Part shown: piece by piece, positions 51,201 through 64,000 of the stretch
Layout: each line of letters opens with the position of its first letter
How positions within the stretch are numbered: position 1 is the first letter of the stretch
Assembly: GCF_041146395.1 (NCBI RefSeq)
Contig: NC_090997.1
Location: 39,163,501-39,227,500 of the forward strand
Length of the DNA stretch: 64,000 bases
Reading direction: 5' to 3'
From: Eulemur rufifrons
Lineage: Eukaryota > Chordata > Mammalia > Primates > Lemuridae
Made by a program: the position numbers and the translations under genes
Notes under the pieces: model-generated
The model's input: only the letters and a program-made list of their open reading frames with translations
What the model was told of the DNA's origin: nothing
Database searches by the model: none

Positions 51201-51690
51201 TAACCTTATAGGTTGTCTCCTGATCCTTGGTCTCTTTAGAGGGACAGAGGAGGCAGAACCCAGAGAGAAGAGAAACATCAGCTCTAAAATGGCTTGTGGT
51301 ATTTAGGAATGTTGAAAAATTATGGTGCCTGGAACAGGAATAATAAGAAAAGTGACCAGAAACATATGAGGAGGTGCGAAGATGGGAAAGGCTGTCTGTG
51401 CCATGCTGCGGTGCCTGGGCTCAGGCCTTCAGTCATGGGAAAGCACTGGTGATATTTATGTTAAGCAATTGCATGTCAAATGGAAACCTTTCACTCTGTA
51501 CCATGCTTTATAGTGTTACTTAATACAATTTATTTTACGGTAAAGTTAATCATACTCATGACAAGCCAGTGGTGCTACGATAGACCTCATTGATTTCCAA
51601 AGGTCTTACTCGTTCGGCTCTTAAACCTTACTATGTACATTACTAGCTCTTTGAAAATGTCATAGCACTGTTTAAGACTCAGAAGACACG
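51200..51690. other. Unique sequence, nothing recognised
   Basis: Non-coding sequence between L2 and MIR. Confidence 0.35.
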
Positions 51691-51900
51691 AGTCCAATTG
51701 CCGTTCACTAGCTTTGTAACTTAGCACAGGTTAATTGATTTCTCTGAGATCTGGTCTCCTTATCTATCAAATGGGGATATCAATACTATACTTCTAAACT
51801 ATCTCACAGGACTATGCCTAGAGTCAGGTTAAATAATGTACATGGATCATTTTTAAGACAGTGAGCATGATACATGAGGAAGCTATTATTATCATTATTG
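51690..51900 (-). mobile_element. MIR SINE, reverse orientation
   Basis: CACTAGCTTTGTAACTTAGC, CTCCTTATCTATCAAATGGG and a GAAGCTATTATTATCATTAT end match reverse MIR. Confidence 0.85.
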
Positions 51901-52299
51901 TTTAAGAAACTGAGGTTGACCTGAATTTCTTGGCAATTAGTTATCAGAAACAATCTTCTTCCCTGGAACAGCAGATACAGAATAGGTAATTTACAAACAT
52001 GTAGTAGAAATTTCCTTTTCTAAACATCAATTATTTGATAATTGATGAAAATGTCTCTGGGTGAATTGGATGAAAATAAGTTGAAAATAAAAGGCTCATA
52101 GACTCTGATTTGAATAGTGCCCCCACAGTTGTGCAGTGTGTTACCTGCACAACCATACACAGTCCCTTTGCCAACATCGGAGTTTGATGAGCATAAGGAG
52201 GGAACAATGGAAAAGCAGAGATTTTGAAGAGATTTGAGCTTAGAATTTTCCATAGTTGAAGGACATGATTCACTGGCCCAAAAGCACACTCAGAGCATG

Positions 52300-52490
52300 A
52301 TAAATACATATTCCCAGCTCTACTGCTAATTGGCTGTTGACACTGATTAAGATATTTCAACTCTAGGTGCAGTTGTTTCCCTAGAACATGGAAATACTAA
52401 CAATACTTACCTCTTAGGGTTATTGTGAAGCATATTTGTGCTTAGCATACTGGCACACAGTAGGCGCTCAAAAAATGTTAGCTGTTATTA
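52300..52490 (-). mobile_element. MIR SINE, reverse orientation
   Basis: CTACTGCTAATTGGCTG, then TACTTACCTCTTAGGGTTAT, TGTGAAGCATATTTG and ACACAGTAGGCGCTC match reverse MIR. Confidence 0.88.
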
Positions 52491-52494
52491 CAAA

Positions 52495-53010
52495 GAAACA
52501 GACAACTAGATTGACAACATATTTGTCACTGGCAACAATGGATGACAATGGATAATACACAAATATCCTTAAAGTGGTAAAGGGACAATAGCTATCAATC
52601 CAGAATTGTATTACGCCAACACAAATTATTATTCAGGGTTGAGATAAAAAAGATATTTTCAGACTAAAACCAAAAATGTTTACAACCCACCAATTCTCAC
52701 TAAAAAATTATTAAAAGATGTACTATGTAAAAATAAGTGAATTCCAAAGGGCAGAGTTATAAGAAACAAAATTTATCATAAAAAGAGATAAAAACAAGTT
52801 TTAATTAGCTATTGCTATACAATTCCCTCTATTTTTTGTGTTGAAAAAACTTAAAAGTTAAAATTAGATAGAAATAACAGGAGGATTGTTCAATGACTAG
52901 TTAAAGCATGCTAAGCTCTGCGTCCTACACAGGAAGAAGGTTGAAATACTGAAAAACTTTAAACACTGTTAGAAAAATATGTAGTTAAAAATTTATATTT
53001 TAAAATGAAG
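52495..53010 (+). mobile_element. HAL1/L1 ORF1-type LINE relic
   Basis: TAGATTGACAACATATTTGT, CAACAATGGATGACAATGG, ATCAATCCAGAATTGTATTA, then AGATATTTTCAGACTAAAAC follows the end of HAL1/L1 ORF1. Decayed. Confidence 0.6.
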
Positions 53011-53466
53011 GGTAATTTGCAATGCTTAAAGTATATTATATAGCTTCTAATTTGGCAGGGAAAAAAATTAGAGGGGAAAAACTAAAGAAAAGAAAGAAAG
53101 GAAATAGAAAATACAAACTAAGCTGGCAGAAACAAGACATTATTATTTTCAATAGCGTAAGTCAGTAAACAACATAACAATTACCAAGAGGAGAATGGAT
53201 AAATAAATGTCTGTAAAATTGTTCAATGGTAAACAATAGCACGGGTCATGTGAATGAACTGGAGTAGCAGGTATCAATAAGCTAAAGTTTAAGGAAGAAG
53301 CAAGTGACAAGGTATCCACCTTGTGTGGTAATATTTACCTAAATTTCTAAAGCATAAATACATGGGAGAGAAAGGGAAGAGGGGAACGAAAATTGGCCAA
53401 AACCCAACAAATTGGTCTAAAGTTATATTTTTTTATTTGTCACAATTTCCTAGACTATTCTGATTC
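53010..53466. other. AT-rich sequence, probably LINE-derived or unique
   Basis: A-rich sequence with no exon. It may be the tail of the HAL1 relic. Confidence 0.3.
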
Positions 53467-53538
53467 TTTTTTTTTTTTTTTTTGAGACAAGAGTCTCACT
53501 TTGTTGCCTGGGCTAGAGTGCCGTGATGTCAGCCTAGA
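53467..53538 (-). mobile_element. Short 5'-truncated Alu, reverse orientation
   Basis: An 18-base T run and GAGACAAGAGTCTCACTTTG through CGTGATGTCAGCCTAG, then the Alu stops and GCTAGATAGAG-like repeats follow (53530-53580). Only about 50 bp of the right arm is present. Confidence 0.85.
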
Positions 53539-53671
53539 TAGTCTAGATAGAGCTAGAAAGAGCTAGATAGAGGTAGTTATTATTAGCTAAATGCAGCCAT
53601 TTTTCTCCCTTGCTAAAGAGCTCTGGGAGAAGGGAGAATGAAACTTGTCTTTTTCTTTTTTTTCTTTTTTC

Positions 53672-53995
53672 TTTTTTTTTTAGACAGAGTCTCACTCTGT
53701 TGCCTGGGCTAGAGTGCCGTGGTGTCAGCCTAGCTCACAGCAACCTCAAACTCCTGGGCTCATGCGATCCTCCTGTCTCAGCCTCCCAAGTAGCTGGGAC
53801 TACAGGCATGCACCACCATGCCCGGCTAATTGTTTCTATATATTTTTAGTTTTCCAGATAATTTTTTTCTATTTTTTAGTAGAGATGGGGTCTCGCTCTT
53901 GCTCAGGCTGGTCTCGAACTCCTGAGCTCAAACGATCTGCCCACCTCGGCCTCTCAAAGTGCTAGGATTACAGGCGTGAGCCATCACGCCTGGCC
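53672..53995 (-). mobile_element. Alu SINE, lemur-type dimer, reverse orientation
   Basis: AGACAGAGTCTCACTCTG, a GCCGTGGTGTCAGCCTAGC right arm, an AT-rich linker and terminal CACGCCTGGCC. AAACTT occurs at both edges (53641 and 53997), a short likely duplication. Confidence 0.93.
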
Positions 53996-54055
53996 AAACT
54001 TTTCGGTGTGAAGAGCAGAGCTGAGCTGATCTTTTTGACTAAAAAGAATTTGAGG

Positions 54056-55606
54056 GACCAAGAGCATATAATACATTGGGGAAAGGACAGTCTCTTCAAT
54101 AAATGGTGCTGGGACACTGGATATCCACATGCAGAGGAATAAAACTAGACCCCTACCTCTCGCCATACACAAAAATCAAATCAAAATGGATTAAAGACTT
54201 GAATGCAAGACTTGAAACTATGAAACTACTACATGAAAACATTGGGGAAATGCTTCAGGACATTGGTTTAGGCAAAGATTTTGAGTAAGACCTCAAAAAC
54301 ATAGGCAACCAAAGCAAAAATAAACAAATGGGATCACATCAAGCTAAAAAGCTTCTGCACAGCAAAGGAAACAACCAACAAAGTGAAGAGACAACTTAAG
54401 GAATGGGAAAAAATATTTGCATACTATCCACCTGACAAGGGATTAATAACCAGAATATATAAGGAGCTCAAAGAACTCAACAGCAAAAAGACAAATTATT
54501 TGATTTAAAAATGGGCAAAATATCTGAATAGACATTTCTCAAAAGAAAACAAACAGCCAAAAAGTATATGAAAATGCTCAACATCACTAATGATCAGGGA
54601 AATGCAAATCAAAACCACAATAAGACATGGGGTGTCGGGCAGATGGGAGGGGGGAGGAGGGGATGGGTATATTCACACCTAATGGGTGCAGTGCTCACCG
54701 TCTGGGGGATAAACATACTTGAAGCTCTGATTCAGGTGGGGCAAAGGCAATATATGTAACCTAAACATTTGTACCCACGTAATATGCTGAAATAAAAAAT
54801 GAAATAAATTATAAAATAAAATAAAAAAACTTAAAAAAATAGTTTAATCATAGGAATAATAAAAAAAAAGATATCATCTCACCTCAATTAAAATGTCTAT
54901 TATCAAAAAGAGAGAAAATAATAAATGCTGACGAGGATATGAAGAAAGGGGAACCCTCATACACTGTTGGTGGGAATGTAAATTTGTACAGCCATTATGG
55001 AAAACAGTATGGAGCTTCTTCAAAAAACTAAAACTGTAACTACCATATGATCCAGCAATCCTACTGCTGGGTATACATCCAAAGGATAGGAATTCAGTAT
55101 ATCAAAGAGATATCTGCCCTCCCATGCTTACTGCTACTCAGAATAGCCAAGATATGGAATCAACCTATGTGTCCATCGATGGATGCACGAATAAAGAAAA
55201 TGTGGCATATATACACAATGGAATATTATTCAGCCATAAAAAAAGAATAAAATCCTGTCGTTGGCAGCAACATGAATGGAACTGGAAGGCATTATATTAA
55301 GTGAAATGAGTCTGGCACAGAAAGACAAATATCACATATTCTTACTCATGTGTGGAAGCTAAAAAAGTTTATCTCCTGGAGGTAGTAAATAGAATGGCAG
55401 TTGCCAAAGGCTGGGAAGCATAATGGGGAGAAAGGGGGATAAAGAGGGGATGGTTAATGGGTACAAAAATACAGTTAGATAGAAGGAATAAGTTTCTAGT
55501 GTTTAATAACACAGTAGAGTAACTAGGGTTAACAAGAATTTGTTGTATATTTCAAAATAGCTACAAGAGAAGATTTGGAATGTTCCCAACGCAAAGAAAT
55601 GATAAG
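54056..55606 (+). mobile_element. L1 ORF2 3' half and 3' UTR, interrupted by a younger L1
   Basis: CCAAGAGCATATAATACATT, GGACAGTCTCTTCAATAAA, GGATTAAAGACTTGAATGC, then after the insertion ATATCATCTCACCTCAATTA, GGTGGGAATGTAAATTTGTA, and a frame reading YTMEYYSAIKK at about 55213. The 3' end has TTGGAATGTTCCCAACGCAA. It is broken by frameshifts, the insert and 5' truncation. Confidence 0.92.
54628..54870 (+). mobile_element. Younger L1 3' end nested in the older L1
   Basis: GGGGTGTCGGGCAGATGGG, TGGGTGCAGTGCTCACCGTC, then TATGTAACCTAAACATTTGT and an A-rich tail. It is the same 3' UTR type as the reverse copy at 29.8 kb. About 240 bp long and strongly 5'-truncated. Short AAGACAT/AAGATAT text at the edges may be a target-site duplication. 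Confidence 0.85.
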
Positions 55607-55607
55607 G

Positions 55608-55875
55608 GGCCAGGTACGGTGGCTCATGCCTGTAATCCTAGCACTTTGGCAGTCCAAGGCAGGAGAATCGCTTGAGACTAGGAGTTTGAGACTAGCCTGA
55701 GCAACAGCAAGATCCTGTCTCTACAAAAAATAGAAAAAAATTAGCTGGGTGTGATGGCACGTGCCTGTAGTCCCAGCCACTGGGGAGGCTGAGGCAGGAG
55801 AATCTCTTGAGCCCAGAAGTTTGAGAGTTTGAGGTTGCAGTGAGCTATGGTGATGCCACTGCTTTCTAGCCTGGG
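55608..55875 (+). mobile_element. AluJ-like SINE, 3'-truncated
   Basis: GGCCAGGTACGGTGGCTCAT through both arms to CTTTCTAGCCTGGGTGATA, where it stops without poly-A. It sits right at the 3' end of the old L1. Confidence 0.9.
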
Positions 55876-56225
55876 TGATATATTCCAGGGAATGCTGTTT
55901 CTTTCTAATTATCTTAATCTGTCAACTCCTCAAAGCCTCACTATAAACCCAGTACTGAGATACCAACTCGATCATAAACTCAGAAACAGCCTTAGCTTAA
56001 TTGCAAATTATACATTTTCAAATTACAGACTAATTTGGACAGCAACTAACTGTCCAAAAATATTGGATTAATTACTCAGTGATTGTTGTTTTTCTTAAAA
56101 ACAGGGATCACACTGATTGCCTACCTCTTTAGTATGCTCAGTGGTGTAACTGATTAGTGATTCTCTAACTCTGTACTTGGGTTTCACATTTGGCACAGTT
56201 TATTTTCAATTATTCTCTTAAAAAT
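55876..56225. other. Unique sequence, nothing recognised
   Basis: Non-coding AT-rich sequence. Confidence 0.35.
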
Positions 56226-56399
56226 TCTTAGAATGTCACAACTAGAAAAAGACAGGTTTTAGAGACCTCGTGTCCAATGAGCCCTTTTAACAAATGAGGA
56301 AATTAAATTCAAGAAATTAAGTAAACTATCAAAGGTCACACAATCAGTAAATGGTAGCATCAGGACTAAAGTTCATCTCTCTTGATTTACACTTTTAAC

Positions 56400-56400
<1 letters not shown>
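56225..56400 (+). mobile_element. MIR-like SINE relic
   Basis: TTAACAAATGAGGAAATTAA, then ATCAAAGGTCACACAATCAG and GTAGCATCAGGACTAAAGTT resemble forward MIR. Diverged. Confidence 0.6.
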
Positions 56401-57086
<686 letters not shown>

Positions 57087-57655
57087 GAAATAAATATTTC
57101 TAAAGTTATAGGAGGAAAGATTAAGTGCCGGGTTGAAAGCCCAACAGGGTATAAGAGCTGACATAATGGGACATCATAAGCAGCAAAAGAGGACTCATAA
57201 AAATAGGAGTTGCCAAATGAGGAAAGGGAAAAAATGATTAAAGAATACCTTAGCAATTTCTAATGTAATATAAGAAGTTTAAGGGCTAGCCTTAAAAATC
57301 AGCAATGTGAACTCCCAGTGTTGGCCAAGATTGAATAAGCCCACAACAGTCTGTTCCTCACTGATTATAATTAAAATCTGGATAAAATATAAAAAATAAT
57401 TACTTGATGACTCTGAAAACTAAACAATAGCAGGCAAGTTGGGGAGGGGGTAAAAGCTGAAGCACAACCCAACAGCACAATGATGAGTTTCCTGTATTTC
57501 TTTCCTTTGTTTATTTCCCAGCTTGACCTGAGGGTGAGCCAAGTCTGAGACCTGCACGGTGGGCATGGACAGCAAAGACCACAAGAGAAACTGCCTCTTT
57601 CTAGACAGAGGACTGGGAAAAGGATTCAGCTGAAGAGTATTGGAGATCTCTCTTT
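57087..57655. other. Unique sequence, nothing recognised
   Basis: Non-coding sequence. A reverse open frame at 57420-57659 has no support. Confidence 0.35.
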
Positions 57656-57658
57656 GCA

Positions 57659-58010
57659 ATGGATCAAATGTTTGTGTCCCAATAAAATTAATATGTTAAA
57701 GTTCTAACCCCTGAGGTGATGGTATTAGGAAGTGAGGTCTTTGGGGACTGATTAGGTCATGGGGTGGAGCCCTCATGATTAGGATTAGTGCCCTGATAAA
57801 AGAGTCCTGAGAGAGCTGCCTTGCCCCTTTTACCATGTGAGCACGTAGTGCAGAGTCTATAGTCTACCACCTAGAAGGCGGCCCTCACCAAACTGAACAC
57901 GTTGGCACTCTACTCCTGGAATTCTGGCCTTAAGAGCTGTGAAAAAAACATTTCTATAAGCCACCCACTCTATGGAAATTTGTTATCGGTGCCCGAATAG
58001 ACTAAGATAT
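57659..58010 (+). mobile_element. MaLR-type solo LTR, forward orientation
   Basis: TGGATCAAATGTTTGTGTCC, ATGGTATTAGGAAGTGAGGT, ATTAGGTCATGGGGTGGAGC, CTTTTACCATGTGAGC, TAAGCCACCCACTCTATGG and CGAATAGACTAAGATA follow the MaLR LTR. Confidence 0.9.
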
Positions 58011-58455
58011 CCTTTCTTTCCTTTTTTCCTCTGCCTTGAGGCCAGCCTGAATGATGAAGGCAGCCCTGGTCCGAGCATCTAAAGGCCCAGAGAAACTTGT
58101 CTCTCCAGTCACAGGAATCGGGAAAAGGAATCCCTGTGGTCTCTCTCTCTTCTTGTCATCAATTCACTCCAAGGTCAACCCCAGTTATACAGAATTGTAT
58201 GACAGCCCAGGGAGCTAAAACTGAGAGAAGGGGACCCCGCATTCTCTGTCTTGACAAGTCCGAAGCTTACTCCCAAGCTGTGCTTGTGCAAAACAGACCC
58301 AAAGAAGCTTAGCAAAAGATTTGAGGACAAAACTATGATCTACTCTTACTGTACAAGTACCAGACAGACCCCTGAGTGGTTCATGTATGTGGGCTTCGAA
58401 AACTGAACATGGGAACTACCACCCACAAATGGTAAAGCAGAGCTTGCTATCTAGC
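58010..58455. other. Unique or unclassified sequence
   Basis: A 71-codon open frame at 58097-58312 has no recognisable motif. No exon signals. Confidence 0.35.
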
Positions 58456-58917
58456 CATACTACCTGATTTCAAGATTTACTATAAAGCAACAGAAATCAA
58501 GACTACGTGATATTGGCAAATGTAGATCCATGGAACAGACTAGACAGCCCAGAAATAAATCCACTGATATGTGGTCAGTTGATTTTGAACAATGATGCAA
58601 AAGCAATTCACCAGAGAAAGAATAGTCTTTTCAGCCAGAACAATTGAACAGCAATATGCAAAAAAATAGACCTAGATATTATACATCTAATACAAGAATC
58701 AACTAGAAAGGGATTATAAGCCTAAATGTAAAATATGAAACTCTAAATCTTTCAAAAGAAAACACAGCAGAAAATCTTTGTGACCTTGATTTGGAGAAAG
58801 AGATCTTAAATATGTCTCCAAAAGCATTACTATAAAAGAAAAAAATGATTAACCTAACCCCATCAAAATTCAAAACCTTTTGCTCAGCAAAAGGATGAAA
58901 TTATTTTTTATTCTCTT

Positions 58918-59005
58918 TGCAATGGGCAAATGTTTGTGTCGCCACCCCCACCAAAATTCATATGTTGAAATCCCATCTCTACGGTATTAGAAAGTGGAGT
59001 CTTTT
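58918..59005 (+). mobile_element. MaLR LTR scrap inside the L1
   Basis: GCAATGGGCAAATGTTTGTG, AAATTCATATGTTGAAATCC, and TACGGTATTAGAAAGTGGAG are the first ~90 bp of a MaLR LTR. The rest is missing. Confidence 0.75.
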
Positions 59006-59532
59006 GGAAGTACCTTTAAGAGAATGAAAAGACAAGCCACAGACAGACTGAGAGGAAATGTTTAAAATGATATATGACAAAGAATTTTTATCCAGAGTAT
59101 ATAAAGAAATCTTAACACTCAACAAAAGCAAATAACCCAATAAAAAACGGGCAAAAGATTTGAATCAACACTTCACCAAAGAAGACAGAGGAATAGGCAC
59201 CTGAAAAGATACTAAACATCATTATTCATTAGGGAAATTCAAATTAAAAACATAAGATACTATTACACTCCTATTAGAATAGCAAAAAAAAAAAACCCAT
59301 AAAACTAACAATATCAAGTACTATCAAGGATAAGAAGCAAGTGAAATTATCATATATTGCTGATAGACATGCAAAATTCTACAGCCACTCTGGAAAATAG
59401 TTTGTCAGTTTTCTTATAAAACTAAACATGCAACAGCCATACAGCCCAGTAATCCTACTCCTAGGTATTTTACCCAAGAGAAAGGAGACTTAGGTTCATA
59501 CAAAAACCTGCTCACAAATGTTGATAGCAGTT

Positions 59533-59918
59533 TATCTTAGTTTTGTTTGTGCTGCTATAACAAAATACGTGAGACTAGGTAATTAATAAAGAACAGAAAT
59601 GTATTTCTCACAGTTCTGGGAACTGGGAAATCCAAGATCAAGGCTCTAGCATGTTTAGTGTCTGGTGAGGGGCTGGTCTTTCCGCTTCCAAGATAGAAGC
59701 AGAACCTATTGCTACAACCTCCAGAAGGGATGAATGCTGCACACTCACGTGGCAGAAGAGCAGAAGAGCAAAAGGGCCAAGTCCCCTTAATCCCATTCAT
59801 GAGGGAGGAGCTCTCATGATATAATCAACTCCTAAAGGCCCCACCTCTTAATACTATTATATTGGTGATTAAGTTTCAACATATGAATTTTGGGGGACAC
59901 ATTCAAACCATAGCACAG
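59533..59918 (-). mobile_element. MaLR-type solo LTR inside the L1, reverse orientation
   Basis: GTTTGTGCTGCTATAACAAA, GTGAGACTAGGTAATTAATA, CTCACAGTTCTGGGAACTGG, CATTCATGAGGGAGGAGCTC and TGGGGGACACATTCAAACCA match the reverse MaLR LTR. L1 text resumes immediately after it with TTTTATTCATAATTGCCC. Confidence 0.9.
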
Positions 59919-60079
59919 TTTTATTCATAATTGCCCAAAATGGGAACAACTCAAATGTCTTTCTCTTGTTGAATGGGTAATACACTGTGATACCTCCTTA
60001 TAAAGAAATATTACTCAGCGATCAAAAGGAATAAACTATTAATACAGGCAACAAGATGGATGAACCTCAAATGCTAAGT

Positions 60080-60250
60080 CAGGGGTCAGCAAACTCTTTG
60101 GTTTAAGGGCCAAATCCAGCCACACCCATTATTTATGTATTGTCTGTGGCTGCCTTCATGTGCTGAATAGCTATAACAGAGACCACATGGCCCACAAAGC
60201 TGAAAATATGTACTACCTGGCCCCTTACGGAAAAAGTTTGCCAATCCCTT
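60080..60250 (-). mobile_element. hAT-type MITE (MER3/MER33-like) inside the L1
   Basis: CAGGGGTCAGCAAACTCTTT at the start and AAAGTTTGCCAATCCCTT at the end are inverted. An 8 bp duplication TGCTAAGT/TGCTACGT lies at 60072-60079 and 60251-60258. It is the same family as 38554-38886, internally deleted. Confidence 0.88.
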
Positions 60251-60564
60251 TGCTACGTGAAGGGAGCCAGATACAAAAGGCTATGCTCTCTCTGGTTCCA
60301 TTTATATGACATTCTGGAAAAGGCAAAATGATTGGGATGCAGATCGCTGCTTCCCAGGGTCTGGGTTTGGGTGCAGGGATTGACTGTAAAGAGGTAGCCC
60401 TGGGGCATTTTTGAGTGTGATGGAACTGTTCTGCACCTCGACTATAGTGGTTCCTACATGTCAAAGCTAAGAGAACTGATATAACTGCACATAAAAAAAA
60501 CGGTGAGCTTTCCTGTATGCAAACAAAAAATTAAATTTAAAAAATAAGTGCTGAAAAATGGCAC

Positions 60565-61089
60565 ATGTATTAGTCCGAATATTTTGGCTGCAAGTTGCAG
60601 AAACTGAAATTATTTTCATGCAAGAAAAAAAAAAAAAAAAAAGAGATGATTCATTGCTCAGGTAGCCGGAAGTGACATTGTAGTAGATGACAAAACTAAA
60701 GGAAGGGCTTCAGGAACCAGGGCTGAGAGGGGAGACCTGGAGATGACAGAGGCCAGGATTCTTTCTCTCCACCTGCCCTCAAGTCATTGCTCTGTCACTT
60801 TCTCCTACTGACCTCCTTGTGGCAGGGAACCTGTTCCCCAGCAGTCCAATTTCATAGCCCAGCTGGAAAGAGAGAACTTTTATCCCTCGGAGTGTTCATT
60901 TATCAACTCCAGGGAAGGATTGTGATTGGCCCTGCTTGGTCACAGACTCACACCTAGATCAATCACTGTTGCCAGGAGAAACAAAGTGCTAAGATGAGCT
61001 AACCCCACTTCTGTGGCCAAAGGACCAGGGGCTGTTTTGAGAAGAAGCGGATTTGAAAGTGTGTTGGGCAGACAAAACCCAGTAGCAGG

Positions 61090-61090
<1 letters not shown>
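60565..61090 (+). mobile_element. Unclassified mammalian repeat
   Basis: TTTTGGCTGCAAGTTGCAGA, then CCTCAAGTCATTGCTCTGTC, GGATTGTGATTGGCCCTGC, CTAGATCAATCACTGTTGCC and GTGTTGGGCAGACAAAACCC follow a common mammalian interspersed repeat that I cannot name with confidence. It holds an A run at about 60625-60642. Confidence 0.5.

Positions 61091-64000
<2,910 letters not shown>

Larger units (their letters stand above)
58455..60530 (+). mobile_element. Old L1 ORF2 3' half and 3' UTR, with three insertions
   Basis: CTACCTGATTTCAAGATTTA, GTGGTCAGTTGATTTTGAAC, AAAACGGGCAAAAGATTTGA, TCTGGAAAATAGTTTGTCAG, then 3' UTR-like AAAAGGCTATGCTCTCTCTG and TTCCATTTATATGACATTCT. It is interrupted by a MaLR scrap (58918), a MaLR LTR (59533) and a hAT MITE (60080). 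No intact frame. Confidence 0.85.

Noticed and set aside
55047..55250. 67-codon forward open frame as a gene
   Set aside because: It is the decayed end of L1 ORF2.

Overview
This is a nuclear genome segment from a strepsirrhine primate, most likely a lemur. It is AT-rich and has no compact gene array. It is packed with primate SINEs and LINEs, and nearly every open frame is short and falls in repeat or non-coding sequence. The lineage call rests on the Alu elements. The youngest dimeric copies (about 1.7, 5.2, 11.8, 53.7, 56.7 and 63.2 kb) carry an A+T-rich insert between the monomers and a right arm reading GTTGCTGTGAGCTAGGCTGAC with GCCACGGCACTCTAGCC. I associate that form with lemurs rather than monkeys or apes. 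An L1 3' UTR type that I do not recognise as human occurs at 29.8 and 54.6 kb.

The best coding evidence is one small internal exon at 9353-9433 on the + strand. It is 81 bp, phase 0 at both ends, and sits between a strong polypyrimidine/AG acceptor and an AAG|GTAGGT donor. The encoded stretch begins DYDSFFESKESN. I could not name the gene. No other convincing exon was found, so the window appears to be mostly two very long introns of a large gene. Two further exon-like segments at 32231-32334 and 32701-32767 have good splice signals and compatible phase but are unproven.

Layout: 0-3.2 kb, unique sequence then an old L1/HAL1-like fragment split by an Alu. 3.2-9.3 kb, unique sequence, one Alu, and two L2 copies in opposite orientation. 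9.35 kb, the exon. 9.4-16.6 kb, mostly unique sequence with one Alu. 16.6-20.7 kb, L1 fragments, AluJ, a hAT MITE, and an L1-in-L1 nest bordered by a ~115 bp direct repeat. 20.7-27.9 kb, unique intron with a GC-rich block at 22.9-23.4 kb. 27.9-30.4 kb, a long L2 split by an AluJ, then a 5'-truncated L1 with a duplicated 3' UTR unit. 30.4-36.2 kb, mostly unique sequence with the tentative exons and a cluster of AP-1-like sites. 36.2-42.5 kb, a MaLR LTR, L2, Tigger and hAT MITEs (one nested in another), a HAL1/L1 ORF1 relic and an AluJ. 42.5-53 kb, MIR and MaLR copies among unique, possibly conserved blocks. 53-60.5 kb, a dense pile of Alu, L1 and MaLR insertions. 60.5-64 kb, an old repeat, unique sequence and a young Alu.

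Nothing resembling a new multigene system is present, and no tRNA, rRNA, CRISPR or bacterial feature was seen. The interest lies in the exon and possible alternative exons, the layered repeat insertions that record relative ages, and a few unique blocks that could be regulatory. All repeat family names come from recognising consensus-like text by eye, and boundaries without a target-site duplication are approximate.
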